From positions 1,185 through 65,184 of the forward strand of contig MNCI01026966.1 in NCBI GenBank assembly GCA_015680685.1: a stretch of 64,000 nt of DNA, in the 5' to 3' direction. Position numbers and translations under genes: made by a program. Below are positions 10,002 to 21,999 of the stretch, in pieces. Numbering within the stretch: position 1 is the stretch's first letter; each line of letters opens with the position of its first letter. The notes beneath the pieces are model-generated. The model searched no databases and was not told the origin of the DNA. It saw only the letters and a list, made by a program, of their open reading frames with translations. Source of the stretch: Gnetum montanum (taxonomy: Eukaryota; Streptophyta; Gnetopsida; Gnetales; Gnetaceae).

Positions 10002-11778
10002 TGTACTATCCGAAATCGTTGGCATAAGGCTGGAGGAAAATGAACGCCAAAAGATCTCCGAAGAGATACAGATGATCCTACCTTCGCTTGAGGGCAAGCT
10101 AGAAAAGGAACGAAGGTAGAGTGCCTTGGATCATTTACATGCAAATCAACTAAGGACTTCCCCGAGCATAAGCTACGGCTAGCACTGGGGTTATCATAAA
10201 CGGTGTAAACGGAATGCAAACAGTGACATAAAATGTAAATAGAGCGTAGAGTGTAAACAGGGATTGAATTGTGAATGAAGCATAAACAAAGCTATATTGT
10301 AAAAAAAGCGTAAATAGAGTAAACAATATAAATGGAAGGAAATAATGAAACTGTATTGTATTATTTAAACAAGAATGTGCACCAGTCAAAGCGTAGTTAC
10401 GTGTGTGATAGCAAGTCAAACGCTAAGCCCCGGAGTGATGTGGTGATGTGTTTGCAGGTGCTTGGATGCTAGGAGTATCATGTGCCTGAGCGTCCAAGGT
10501 TCAAAGTTGCTATTTCTTCAAAATTCCCCCCCTTTTTTATGTCAATGGACAAGGTATTTATGCATTTTTTAGGCTCGGGAGTAGGATTCGTGAATGAGGT
10601 CAATGGCTATGAGATGAGAGAAAAATGGATCAAGTGACACATGTTCAGTAGACAGCTGTGTATGAGTTGGTCGTGAGTAGGCAAGCTACATTTTCGACTA
10701 GGTGCAATGTACCTTGCAATGCAAGTTGGCTTACACCCATGGAAGCAATGTAAGAGCTTGAAAAGCTCATAGATGGTGAGGCTTATAATGAAAATTTACA
10801 ATGAATTCGAAGAGGGATTGACTTCCGCTCACTTGAAACTTCATGGTCCTTTGAATAGACTGTTGTAGGATGTCGATTTGAGAGGTTCTATGGCTATTTG
10901 GGGCACCTCTTCTTCACCAGGGCTCCCAGCATGAGTTGATTTGGTCTTGGCGTGTCCTTAGCATGCGTTTGGAGTGCCTTTTTCAGGGCATGATCAGTAC
11001 TCACGTTGGACTCACACTGCCAGTGTGAGGTAAATGTGACCTGAGCGTGAGCAAGCTAGCATGAGCAAGATGGCTTGAGCAAGCTGACATGAGTAGATGA
11101 AAATGATATATTTTCACATCAAATCTTGATTTTTGAGACTTGTCTTTCAAGTGTAACTGCTACCTGGCCTTGGGAACAACCTGCAAGCTAAATCTGAGCC
11201 TGTTTGTGCCTTGATCCAGGTCATTTTGGTAACTCACACTAGGCTTACGTTGTCAGCATGAGCTGGGCATGACTCTAGCATGAGCTTAGCATGAGTGCTA
11301 AAAACGGTGTATTTTCGGGCCCAAAATTAGAATTCTGAGGGCTGGGACCTGGAGCAATCATTAGTGAACCTAAAGGGGGCCTTTTCCCTCAAAATCAGGC
11401 CATTTTGACACTATTTTAAGGCTATTTTGCATTACTCATGATGGACTCACGATGGACTCATGCTACCAGTGTGACTTGGGTATGACCTCAGCATGAGTAG
11501 CAAGATTTGTGCAATTTTGACTTGAAATATTGGATTTTGGATGTTGAAACTTGGAGCGGTCATTAGTGGCCCTAAGGATGTCTTGCACCTTCAAAGTTAG
11601 ACCATTTGACCTGATTTGGAAGCTATCAGGGTTGGTAACGTTGAGGGCAAGTAGCTTGACAACATGAGTAAGCTGGGCATGAGTTCCATGCCTTAGTCAA
11701 GTTTTTGCCTCCTGAATGCCAAAAAGAGCTTGAGTCGTTCTTTTTAAAAAGTGTTAGGCTAAATTTTGTGCTGTTTCA
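10002..11778 (-). mobile_element. 3' LTR of element 3 (long form)
   Basis: Homologous to 16741-17954 at both ends (10002-11100 and 11660-11778 in this copy). It holds about 570 bp more, made of diverged tandem segments with the core GACTCACGCTGCCAG near 10999, 11225 and 11435. The end towards the internal region is GTGCTGTTTCA (plus), i.e. minus TGAAACAG. Short repeated GTAAACAG/GCGTAAAC words fill 10195-10330, and their antisense frames give misleading Phe/Leu/Thr-rich ORFs. Confidence 0.85.
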
Positions 11779-11800
11779 TTGGTCCCTCTTTGTTGACGTC
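11779..11800 (-). other. Polypurine tract of element 3
   Basis: On the minus strand AACAAAGAGGGACCAA abuts the LTR start. The same AAAGAGGGGCCA block sits at the corresponding place beside the LTRs at 45973 and 56645, so it is conserved across this family. Confidence 0.7.
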
Positions 11801-12970
11801 TGGAGGAATCCACCTGAGAGGCATCGACAAAGAAGTACAAAACACCATGAACAACCAAGTACCGAGCATTGTCCGTTGGCCGTTGGCTAGATGTCATCAC
11901 ACTGTGTCCAAAAGTACAAGGGATTGGGGAAATGTAGTTCAAGATACAAGGGAATTGGTTGTAACCAGGGAAATCAAAAGATGATCAAGGGTTATAAGTG
12001 TTACCAGAATTTTGGGAGAGGAGTGCTCTTGCATGAGCAAGTTGTGTCATTGGTCCTTGTTAATAACCGGGTTTTCAGCAGACTCAGAACCAAGACATTG
12101 GAGGTGCATTCTTTGGAGAAACGGATTCCTTGTGCCATGTTTAAGGGGGGGCCCATTGTAAATAGCCAAAGCTACGCAATGACATGTAGCATAATCATTT
12201 GAGACACAAGTGTTTTCCCAAGATAATTACCTTCTTGCCTAGGGCTTGTATGAGAAGAGCCAATAGTCTTTTGTTTATGATGTCAACGGGGTCATGAAGA
12301 CCTTTTCCGTGCATTTTTATCTTTGATCTTTTTGTTTTTTTTTTCTTATTTTCTTCTTTGTTTCTTCCTTTTTATTTATTTTTTTTGATGTTTTCTTTTT
12401 TTTTTGAATTTTTGCTCTTTTTTGGAAAAAAATTGCTTTCAATGTTGTACTCATGCTCATGCACTTGCATTTGTGTCATGTGCTATGCGTTGTGTTTTGT
12501 GTTGCAACTGCTTAGAGAATCAAAGTGTGCAATAGTGCATCAAGAGTTTTGGGATGAATATTGTATCAAGGGAATGTAACTGAGTAGGACAAGGAGAACA
12601 TGATGAGGAATAGGGAATGCATTAGGAGTTGGAAATGTACTTATGAGTAGATTGATTAACCTAGTTGCGAGCATTAGGAAGAATGTGATACCTTGTCATC
12701 ATGATGAAGTGCATCCATGCACGAACACCTCAGGCATGTCATCCTACAAACACAACTCCAAGGGGACAAGAAAAACACAAATGATTCAGTTAGCAAAATA
12801 CTTTAAACTTGAATGTAGCTGATGGAATGGAGCTATCTTTTGGAATTTCAAGGAAAATAGAATCTTGAGCAACATCAGTTTCACCTAGGTCTATGTGACA
12901 AATCAGGTGGTATATTTTTGGTGAGCACATACAGCCGATTGCAGCAACATGTCTTTTCAAATAACGCCAA
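11801..12970. other. Internal non-coding region of element 3
   Basis: Between the polypurine tract and the minisatellite no reading frame resembles a known protein. The short frames (11705-12202, both strands) overlap one another and show no domain. A pyrimidine-rich T/C run occupies about 12320-12420. In an ordinary gypsy element pol would be here. Confidence 0.6.
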
Positions 12971-12974
12971 GTTG

Positions 12975-13580
12975 TTGATGATATCACCAGTTTGTAGTCT
13001 TAGCAAACTATTGTGGATTAGTTTCACATCATAATCCTTTGGATGTTGCCAGTTTATCATCGTAGCAGACGGTGTAGTGCTAGTTTATAGTCGTAGTAGA
13101 CTATGAAGAGGCAAACTAGTTTATAGTCTTAGCGGACTCTGGATGCTAGTTTTACGTCATGACAGACAGATGTGGAAATTTAGCGTCATACCGGATGGAG
13201 CTCTATGATATTAGTTTTAAGTCATGATGCCAAGACTTTTTTGTAGTATTAGTTTTAAGTCATGATGCCAAGACTTTCTGTGGTGCTAGTTTTAAGTCAT
13301 AGCTCCAGGATTGTTCTTACCTTGCTTGTGGAAGGTGTAATGCCATATGCATGGTCTTGCTGTGTGCTTGCAAGATCCTGTAAAAGTCAACTAGAAAGAA
13401 AAAAAATCAATCAACACCTATTGTAAATAGAGTTAAAATGTACGAATGAAAGAAAAGCAATGCAAAAATTGATAGTTTTAGGCCATTCTAGACCGTAGGA
13501 TAGTTTAAAGCCTTTCAGGGGCATTATTAGTTTATCGTCATTTCAGACATAGGATAGTCTAACATCATTTCGGACAGAGG
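12975..13580. repeat. Degenerate ~33-bp minisatellite (AGTTTA-AGTC-TAGCAGAC motif)
   Basis: About ten units carry the core TAGTTTATAGTCRTAGYRGAC, at intervals of roughly 30-40 bp: near 12985, 13018, 13046, 13079, 13111, 13145, 13177, 13209, 13248 and 13284. Two further units lie at 13505-13580. The same core recurs in gag of this element and in elements B and C. Confidence 0.8.
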
Positions 13581-13590
13581 TTGTGAAGGG

Positions 13591-14340
13591 CTATTTGGTG
13601 GATGGGGCATTGTCACCACGCATGATGATCTCCCTCCCTTCGTGGAGGAGGTGGAGTTCTTGGTGGATGGGAGATGACACTGCGCATGACCTAGCTAGCC
13701 AGGGGTGTCCTAGGATCATGTTGTGGTCTGGCATCTTGTTGACGACTATAAAGTTTGCAAACATGGGGTGATAGTCTCCTATCATGAAGGTGATGTTGAT
13801 TATGCCTTTAATGGCTACACATGCTCCATCGAAGGAGTTTAGAGACTCGATTTCAGTCGGTTGAATGTTGTGTGTTAGGCCTAGTCATTCGACGACGGAG
13901 TGCACAACAATGTTTTCTGCTGCATCATCATCGATGTGTACCCTGCGTACTGTGTATTTTTCAATGCTTACACTAGTGTTCAATGGTGCATGTGTGACCT
14001 CCCCTTGTTTGGGGTCAATCTTGACATCATTGTTGTGGAAGGTTAGAGTTGTTGTGTTTGTGTCTTGTGGAATAGGAGATGTAATGGCTACGTGAATGGC
14101 ATCTTTGGTTGGAGACATGTTTTCTATAGCAAGGATGGAGGTGAGCATGTGTGCTAGTGCTTGACGATGCTCTGGTGATGTTAAGACAAGGTCGAGCAAG
14201 GTAGGTATTACATTCTTATGTTTTAATGTATTGTGTGCATGAGATAGTACGTCTGCGAGGTTGTTGTTTATGTTTGTCATGGTGGGAGCTTCCTCTATTG
14301 TGTGAGCCATGATGTAGAGCTTTGTGGAGGGGAAATGCAT
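13591..14340 (-). pseudogene. Protease of element 3 (decayed)
   Basis: A Tat-like retropepsin region. The 5' part is a linker frame (14340-13885) with TLTFHNNDVKID and HAPLNTSVSIEKYTVRRVHI, leading to IDDDAAENIVVHSVVE where the family has D-x-G-S-S-x-N-I. The catalytic Asp can be read but the Gly is lost. The C-terminal flap and loop part (13785-13591) keeps MIGDYHPMFANFIVV, DHNMILGHPWL and HQELHLL. It overlaps the end of gag and is homologous to the proteases of A and B. Pol should follow but does not. Confidence 0.75.
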
Positions 14341-16082
14341 AAGGGTTGTTGTTTAGTGGGCCTAGGGATAGAGCTAGGGTTGGTTTGTGATTTAGGTGTT
14401 GGTAACTTGGGTTGCCACTGCTTGTATGTGGTCAAGTTGCTGGAACTTGGGCTTGGTGTGGGTGTCATCGGAGCGACTTTTGTATTTAACGTCGCGATGA
14501 ACGGTTGTTGCCAGTTTATCATCTTAGTGTATTGTTGTTGTGGAACTTTGACCACAAAGGATGTTGTGGGTTTATGAGGTGGCACTTTGATGACAAAGGG
14601 AGGCCCCTTGCTTGTGGAGGCAAAGGGGGCAAGACTGTTAGGTTGCGTTGCATTGATCAATCCTTCCTTTGCCATTCTTTGCAAATTGTTTTGCAAAGTT
14701 TGACAAGTGTCTATGTCATGTCCAGACATTTGGTGGTAGTGGCAGTATGCACTTGAGTCAAAATGTTGTGGGACACATGTGTTGTATGTTGTAGTCGGAT
14801 GACTTGCCAATTCACTATGTTTCTGGTTGCGTATGTAGGCATCATCTGACATGTGTTTGCATTGGATCAAACTAGTGTTAAGGAGTTGTTCTAGCAATTG
14901 GAAAGGTTTTCTCAGCAAGGGTATGTGGTTGCATTGGGTGTGCTCACGTCTAGGAGAGGCTTGTGTGGTGGTACCAGAGCTAGAGTTGGCGGCTTGGGGT
15001 GTTGAGGCCATGGGCCTATTGGTTGCATGTGTTGGCATGGTGATTGTTGCGATTGTTGCTTGTGTATCCTACGCTATTTGTGTTGTTTGTGTTGGTTGCA
15101 GTTGTTGTATTTTTTGTTGTGCATGCTATTTTTTATGTTGGCTCTTGTAGGCCAAGTAGGATGGGTCATTTCTTACTCTTATTGCCTCTTCGATGCCCTT
15201 TGCTTGGTCAAAGGCCTAGGTAAGAGACTTTGGGACCTGGTAGAGCAGTTTGGACTTGATGAAATCATTAACTACACCCTTGAAGATTGCCAAGAGATGT
15301 GTCTTTGCGATTGGCTCATGCATTTCATTAGCTCTAGCACTCCATCGCTGGAGGAAGGATAGTATGAACTCTAGGGGTCCTTGTTTGATGTGGAGGAGCT
15401 TGTTGATTGTCACTTTAGGTCTGATGTTGTATCTGAAGCATGTCACAAACTGGTGTATGAGGTCCTCGAGGGATGTGATGGAAGCTTGAGGTAAGGAATG
15501 GTGCCAGTCTAAACCTTTGCTAGTGAGCAACAGGGAAAAGAGGCATAGAATGACATGTGTCTAGGAGTTCAATGTGATGGATTCTATGTGGAATGTGATG
15601 ATATGTGCATTGGGGTCACTATGACCATTGTATTTTGTTAGATGTGGCAATGAACCGCCCACGAGTAGTGTAAGGGGTGGGACTGTAGGACAGATCGGAT
15701 CATCATGGTAAAAGTCCACCACCTTGGATGTGTCTGAGGAGGCAGCCTTAAGCTGGTTGATTTCCTCCATCAAAGTCTAGATGAGTTGGAACACTTGTTT
15801 CCAACTCATAAATTCACCAGTCGATTGTGTTGACTGGACTAACGTAGGTTGTGTGGTGGAGGGTTGAATCATCGGTTGTGGGCTTTGCGAGTTTAATGTC
15901 ATGGTAGATGGTTGTTGGTAGTTTAACATCATACTAGACGTGTGTTGGTAGTTTAAGGCCATATTGGGCCATGGATAGTTTAACGTCATCCCGAGTGAAT
16001 GATGAGCAGGTGCCTGAGGCACTGGTGAAATAGGCATGGCACATGTGGTGCCTACATAAATGTTGGGTTGAGGTTGGGGCAT
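14295..16082 (-). pseudogene. gag of element 3
   Basis: This is the retrotransposon capsid/nucleocapsid protein. Order from the N-terminus: a Pro/Gln-rich start with repeated LNYQxP-like decapeptides (15990-15885); a segment with FYHDDPICPTVPPLTLL; the capsid core with YNGHSDPNAHIITF, DWHHSLPQASITSLEDL, FVTCFRYNI, HIKQGPLEFILSFLQRW and IAKTHLLAIF; then a long Pro/Ser/Thr-rich tail. A zinc-knuckle-like CHYHQMSGHDIDTC follows the core. Few breaks interrupt it (frames 16082-15777, 15773-15561, 15530-15216, 15038-14295), so it is the best preserved gag here. Confidence 0.85.
15885..15990 (-). repeat. In-frame copy of the minisatellite within gag
   Basis: The TAGTTTAA-GTCAT motif recurs with spacings of 30, 30 and 27 bp, all multiples of three. 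On the minus strand it encodes repeated M-x-LNY decapeptides. Outside coding DNA the same motif recurs at 29 or ~33 bp. Confidence 0.7.
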
Positions 16083-16487
16083 GGCCTCAGGATAGGCATA
16101 AGGTACTTGTGTTACTTGGGGCTAGGCCCCATCATACATACTAGGTGTTTGGATTGTTTGGGGCTAGGCCCCAGTGTGTGTAGATTGTGAAGCGAATGCC
16201 TTGGGCCTGTGCTCCAAGTGTTGTGATTGTTGTCAGGAAGCAAGGCCCCAAGGGCTGTCGGGTTCAGGCAGGGCCATGAACTCGTACTCATACTCGGATG
16301 GAGATCTCGGGTAAGAGGAAGTCATCTTGGAATCATTATGTTTTGTGTATTGTATGTATTGGACAAGGTGATCCATGTTGGTGGCAGTTAGTACTTAGAC
16401 TAGCTTGAAGTTAGGTGTGAATTATGGTGAATTCAGCTTTGAAACGGATGCATTTTGTGTGTTTTTGTTGAAAAAACACTGTCATGG

Positions 16488-16643
16488 TACTGTAGTAGTG
16501 TGAATACTATAGCAGCATGAGCACTGTAGCAGTGTGAACACTATAGCAGCATGAGCACTGTAGTAGTGTGAACATTGTAGCAGCGTGAGCATTGTAGCAG
16601 CATGAGGACTATAGCAGTGTGAGTACTGTAGCGTGAACGTGAG
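16488..16643. repeat. 17-bp tandem array in the leader of element 3
   Basis: Eight to nine units of CACTGTAGCAGTGTGAA or its variant with CAGCATGAG stand head to tail. The two variants partly alternate, giving a 34-bp higher-order period. Each unit contains the small inverted repeat CACTG-TAG-CAGTG. The array lies between the 5' LTR and gag, in the transcribed leader. Confidence 0.88.
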
Positions 16644-16722
16644 TGTCAACACTTGGTTTGCGCAGCATTTAAACAGGTAGCATGATCAGGGTTTTGATTA
16701 GATAGTAAACATGTTCAGCCCT

Positions 16723-16740
16723 TCTTCTAGTACCATTTTC
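16723..16740 (-). other. Putative primer-binding site of element 3
   Basis: Right after the 5' LTR end the minus strand reads AATGGTACTAGAAGAAG. Elements A, B and 1 have a similar TTGGTGCTA-A-RAAGG block at the same place, so this is probably the primer site. I cannot assign the tRNA. Confidence 0.45.
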
Positions 16741-17954
16741 TGTATTGTCTGAAATTGTCGATGTAAGGCTAGAGGAAAACGAAGGCTGAAAGATCTCTGG
16801 AGAGATACAGATGATCCGACCTTCGATTGAGGGCAAGTTGGAAAAGGAACGAAGGCAGAGTGCCTTGGATGATTTGCACGCAAATCAACCAAGGAATTCC
16901 CTAAGCATAAGCTATGGCTAGTGTTGGGGTTATCGTAAACAGTGTAAATGGAATGTAAACGGAATGCAAACAACGACAAAATGTAAACAGAGCACAGAGC
17001 GTAAACAGGGACTGAATTGTGAATGAAGTATAAACAGAGCTATATTGTAAACAAAGTGTAAACAGAGTAAACAATATAAATGGAAGGTAATAATGAAATT
17101 GTATTTTATTTTTTAAACAAGAATGTGCACTGGTCAAAGCGTAGTTGCGTGTGTGATAGCAAGTTAAGCGCTAAGCCTCGGAGTGATGTGGTGATGTGTT
17201 TGTAGGTGCTTGGATGCTAGGAGTCTCATGTGCCTGAGCATCCAAGGTTCAAAGTTACTCTTTCTTCAAAATTTACCCCTCTTGTTTGTGTCAATGGACA
17301 GGGTATTTATGCATTTTTTTAGTCTTGGGAGTAGGGTTCGTGAATGAGGTCAATGGCTGTGATATGAGAGAAAAACAAATCAAGTGACACGTGTTCGGTA
17401 GACAGCTATGTATGAGTTGGTCATGAGTAGGCAGGCTACATTTTCAACCAGGTGCAATGTACCTTACAACGCAAGCTGGCTTACACCCATGAAAGCAACA
17501 TAAGAGCTTGACAAGATCATAGATGGTGAGGCTTACAATGAAAATTTACAATGAATTCCAAGAGGGATTGACTCCGGCTTGCTTGAAAATTCATGGTCCT
17601 TTGAATCAACTACTACAAGATGTTGATTTGAGAGGTTCTGTGGCTATTTGGGACGTCTCTACTTCACCAGGGCTCCCAGCGTGAGTTGATTTGGTCTTGG
17701 CATGTCCTTAGCATGCATTTGGAGTGCTTTTGTTGGGGCGTGATCAGTACTCATGCTGGACTCACGTTGCCAGCGTGAGGTAAATGTGACCTGAGCGTGA
17801 GCAAGCTGGCTTGAGCAAGTTGGTGTGAGCAAGCTGGCTTGAACAAGCTAGGTGTGAGTTCCATGCCTTAGTCAAGTTTTTGCCTCATGAATGCCAAAAA
17901 GAGCTTGAGTCATTCTTGTTTCAAAGTATTAAGCTGAAATTCTGTGGTGTTTCA
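16741..17954 (-). mobile_element. 5' LTR of element 3 (short form)
   Basis: Aligned with 10002-11778 from TGTATTGTCTGAAATTG to GTGGTGTTTCA. It lacks the ~570-bp middle block of the other LTR. The junction lies in a run of TGAGCAAGCTGGCT repeats (about 17800-17850), which suggests loss by slippage or unequal exchange. Confidence 0.85.
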
Positions 17955-18060
17955 TGTGTAACTTTAAATTTTTGAATACCTCCCCTTTGATGCCATTTGT
18001 GGTTGCAACACATCCATGGATTAGTAGATACAATGTGTAACTTTAAATTTTTGAATACCT
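17955..18060. repeat. TSD plus 79-bp tandem duplication at the insertion site of element 3
   Basis: TGTGT (17955-17959) is the right TSD. The following unit, 17960-18038 (AACTTTAAATTTTTG to CAATGTGT), repeats both the next bases (18039-18060) and the left flank at 9948-10001. Element 3 therefore landed in one unit of a tandem duplication that carries the start codon region of the third ORF of element 2. Confidence 0.75.
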
Positions 18061-20160
18061 TCTCTCTTTAGTTAGTTACACTTTGGCTAAGGTTGGATCA
18101 TGGCAGATTGATTATTTTGTTAGTATTTATCATAGATGTTACTAAAGCTTGTTGGAAAGGTTTAACTCTTATAATTTGGTGTTTAGGAATTGATTTCTTA
18201 GTTATTCCTTTATGGTAGTTAGAAAAATCAAAAGAAATTTTTCATCAAAAATGTCACATTTGTGGCCCCCATGATGAAGAACTTACCTCTAATAGTTGCA
18301 GGGTCAAAAAATAGAGTGATTTAGATAAATGGTTTGGAAGTTATGGGCTATGGAATGTTCTATGCTTTGAAAAATTGAAAAAATCCTTTGGCATTTATGA
18401 GAAAATGCAAAATTTTCCAAGTGGGGTCATGCATATATATAGTATTATTCCCTTATGTCAATAGGGCCCCATATATGAGGCCTTGTATATGGGTTTGCTC
18501 TGTTGACGGGGCCTTGTATACCAGGTCCATCGGTAAAATTTTTGAATTTTGAATATCTCAAAAAATATAAGTAATTTTCAATGAATTTGGGGTTCATGGA
18601 ATCCTAGAAAAGCCAAGAATATGATAAAATCATTGAAGATGATCTTTGAATGCACAAAAATTAAAAAATTCAATGGAGAATGTGTTTAATGAACAAAATA
18701 TGTAAATAAGAACATGGTGTGATGTAGAAGATGGATGTATGAAAGATTTTGATTGCAAGAATGTCTAAGGATAAGGTACTTAACAAATCCAACCAAGAGA
18801 TATGTTGGTGGGTCCTCCTCATAGTAGGCACATGCCTTCTTTTCCCTTGCATAACCTCAACCTAAGGAGTTTGTGGGCCCCATAGGTGATTAATGGTCAA
18901 TGGAATTTAAGGACCAAAGCCTAGAAGATTCTACCTAAGAATTCAAATACATTAGACCAAGACATGGAATCAAGAACATGGACATTGGTAGTAAGGTGAA
19001 GTACAGTAAGCATAGATGAATGATGGAGGTGGAATGGAATTCCAAATTGAGGTCATTAAAAGTCCCTTGTGGAGTTTGTGTTTAAAGTGACTTGAGAAGA
19101 TCCATCCTTAGTCCAGACTAAAACCAACCTCTTTTAGTGACTTTGCATCATCACTCCAAGACCGATCCATCTCCTTGAGACATAAGAGTGCACCCATAGA
19201 ACAACCATCATTCCATAAATAGAAGAAAAGAGAAGTAGAAAGTGAGAAGGGCCTTGGTTAGAGGGGATCTTCAGGCATGGGTAACATGTCTTTCTAGTCC
19301 CATAACTACTTCTTGTAGCCCATTTATTTGTCTAAGGGGTGTGCTTTGAATTCCCATCATGTTTTTTTATTTTGTTTTTGTTTTTTCTTTTTTTCCTTCC
19401 TTTTTGGATGGGAAAAACACCATGTAAAGAATTTATTTGACTTCTGGTTATTGAATGATATGGAACAGTAAGAAGTCTATGAAATACACTCAAGCACCCA
19501 AGTAAGGAGAAGAGTACAAAGAGTATTATGTCCTCTTTGAAGTCACACACTGTAGAAACTTGTGAATCCTTCCCAATTCTAGAAACTACCAAGGTCACTA
19601 ATTTATTAAAGATTTATTTAATGAAAGGGACCTCAAACTTCCAAAACAAGGAAAACGATAGAGTTTGTGGAAGGGTGGATGTTGTGAACTCACTACCTGT
19701 TCCATGAAAAATAAACCATGACTGAGCCATTGGTACATTCAAAAATAGAAACCAGAAATTGACAAAAAAAAAAACATTAAGCATAAACCACCATTAGTAA
19801 TAGCTATAACACCACTGTGTCTTGTTGGCATAAACCATGTTTTATTAGTAAAAATTTGAAAATCACAATCAAACAAAACAAAGTAAGATATATAAGAAAA
19901 TGTAAAAATATTCAAGAAAGATTCAAATGTACTAACAATGGTGTAAAATAAAAAATGATGTAAAATAGAAAAAATATTTAAAATCAAAAATATGTAAAAT
20001 AAACAACTATAAAGATAAAAATGTGTAAAACAAAAATTAGGAAAATTGAGGAGCTATATGGATGATTAGCACAGATGGCCATCTTTCCCATGACTGAGCT
20101 GGAAGGAGGAGATTCGAAAAATGGAGCATGATTGTCCATTCATTAAGGTATCTATTACAT
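18061..20160. other. Spacer of element 2 between integrase and third ORF
   Basis: No protein similarity is recognised. The stretch holds a pyrimidine-rich run (19362-19400; purines on the element strand), a segment with repeated TGTAAAATAAAAA-like words (about 19905-20035), and GGGGCC-rich text near 18460-18530 that recalls the GC islands of the element 2 LTRs. Short minus frames (18670-18852, 19332-19598, 19739-19987) show no domain and may be chance. Confidence 0.5.
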
Positions 20161-20392
20161 TGGCTTTCTTGGGCTCACGAAAAAGCTTCAGTTGTTGGAT
20201 GTTGACCAATTACTTTTTATTTGGGCTCTCAAGTTTGTATATGGTCATGGCCCCAAAAGGAAAGGTTTTATCAATGATATAAGGTTCCTCTCACAATGTT
20301 TAAAATTTTATTTTCTAGGGTACATGTATGGGGTTCTAGTAGAGAACCTTATCTTCTGGTTGAAATTTTACTTTCCGTATTCTCAAGTCATG

Positions 20393-21350
20393 TCATTGCT
20401 TGTTGAATGCCTTGTGCACTTCATTCAAAGATAGGGCTACAAATTGATTTCTATCTAGCACGTTGAGGTTGATTGATCTTTCTTTTTGTGCTAAACTTAG
20501 GTAAAGGTTCAGTTCACATGCTGTTGAGAGTGTATGAAGCTCAGATTGAATTGGAAGCATTGGAAGTTTTCCATACACTAGCTCATAGGGAGAGTAGCCA
20601 CCAGGAAGTTTCCATGTTAAGCGATAGGCCGAAAGGGAATTGTTGAGTTTTGTGCTTCAGTCTCTCCTATATTTGCTTATGGTTCTTGTTAGAATATTTG
20701 TAATCTCTCTATTAGTTACCTTTACTTGACTATTGGCTTGAGGGGAATAGGGTGTTAATTTATATTTGACCCCCAAGCGTTACATAAGTTTTCGAAAGAT
20801 GGTACCTATAAAATGAGTTTCATTGTTAGAAATTAGTCCATGTGGCATTCCAAACATATTTACAAAATCTTATTGTACAAATCTAGTAGTAGTGGATGAT
20901 GTACAATTAGTGATAGCTATTGTTTTTGTCCATTTGATGCAGTAGTTGATTGCTATGATGATATGTGCCTTCTCATTGGACATGAGTATGATAAGATCCA
21001 TGAAGTCAATTTGCCATATGTTAAAGGGCTCTAGTGAGTGAATCTACTATTGAGGATCCTCAATTTTTGTAGTCATCCCACCATCTCTTTGATAACATTT
21101 ACAAGATAAGATAAACTAGTGAGCATCCCTGAAGATTGTAGGCCAATAGTATCTTGCCATAAGGATTTTTATGGTCGTGTGTCTCTCTACATAGTGGCCT
21201 TTGTAAGGGCCTTCGTGAGCATCCTAAAGAATGTGCAATTAGTCCATATGAAGGACACACCAACGAATTAAGCAATCAATGCACACCTTGTAAAGGTAGC
21301 CACTAATTTCCATGAAGTAGGTTGCCTGATGAAGAAACTATTATTTCTTC
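20393..21350 (-). pseudogene. Integrase of element 2 (decayed)
   Basis: On the minus strand a zinc-binding part (DAHEGPYKGHY, ARYYWPTIFRDA, CKCYQRDG) is followed by the core with IWQIDFMDL, an SNNETHFIG segment and YKLTPYSPQANSQVKVTNREI. The second catalytic Asp (usual S-D-N) is Asn and the Glu (usual Q-V-E) is Lys in this copy, so the triad is lost through two G-to-A changes. The C-terminal half (20578-20393) reads YGKLPMLPIQSELHTL and DRNQFVALSLNEV. It ends near the spacer to the third ORF. Confidence 0.85.
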
Positions 21351-21379
21351 CTAAAGTCTAGATTTTTTGGCATCTTCTG

Positions 21380-21990
21380 AGTGAGAAGTTAAGTGAGGAT
21401 GCCATCGTACCATTTTATTTTAGTAAGCACTTGGTCATTGATTGCTTCTATAAAGAGAAGTTCATATGGAAATTAATTAGAGAGTGAAATCTCCTCTTTA
21501 TTATCCCATCTTAACCAAGAGAGATGGTTAGTGACCACATTCTTAGTTCCTTTTTGATCTATCATTGTGAGATCAAATTTTTACAAAATCACCAACCATC
21601 GTGTGATACGAGGGCTTACCATTGGCTTATTTATTAGAAAGCAAATGACATTATGATTTGTATGCACAAATACCTTATAGACAAGCATATAGTGCTTGAA
21701 ATTTTTGAGAGCATACACCACTACCATTAATTCTTTCTCTATTATGGTGTAATTCAATTATGCACCCACAATGCTTCAGCTTGCACAGTGAATATAATAT
21801 GGAATTTTATTATCATATAGCTATGTAAACATGGCTTCCAAGGCATAATTAGATGTGTCAGTCATTATGTGAAATAGTTTGGACTAGTCTAGTGCCTATA
21901 GAATTGGAGTTTATATGAGTTTATCCTTCAACTGTTGAAATGCATATTTGTGCTCCTTGATCTAGGTGAAAGGAAAATTTTCTTCATAAG
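21380..21990 (-). pseudogene. RNase H of element 2 (decayed)
   Basis: A gypsy-type RNase H follows RT directly. Motifs include MTDTSNYALEAM, PYYIHCAS, LNYTIIEKELMVVVYALKNF, YKVFVHTNH, RITRWLVIL and KNVVTNHLSWL. In the last motif the family has A-D-H-L-S, so the final catalytic Asp appears as Asn. Several stops are present. No archaeal-type RNase H is seen in this element, in contrast to element 1. Confidence 0.85.
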
Positions 21991-21999
21991 CTCAACCAA

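Larger units (their letters stand above)
10002..17954 (-). mobile_element. Element 3: gag-protease-only LTR retrotransposon inside element 2
   Basis: A pair of long LTRs (16741-17954 and 10002-11778) flanks an internal region that codes for gag and protease on the minus strand and nothing recognisable downstream. No RT, RNase H or integrase motif is visible between the protease end (13591) and the 3' LTR, so it would depend on enzymes from a partner. The perfect TGTGT duplication and the fact that element 2 continues on both sides show it is the youngest of the three nested layers. Its gag and protease are homologous to those of elements A and B. Confidence 0.85.

Noticed and set aside
10150-10419. 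Phe/Leu/Thr-rich minus-strand ORFs in both LTRs of element 3 (also 16901-17137)
   Set aside because: They are antisense readings of a short GTAAACAG-type repeat inside the LTR and appear in both LTRs because the LTRs are copies.
13865-15489. Several plus-strand ORFs opposite gag and protease of element 3
   Set aside because: Cys/Leu/Val-rich shadows; the minus strand carries capsid, zinc-knuckle and protease motifs in the right order.
19362-19400. 3' border (polypurine tract plus LTR) of another element
   Set aside because: Purine-rich on the minus strand, but no LTR pair or TSD could be matched to it; kept only as a pyrimidine-rich run in the spacer.
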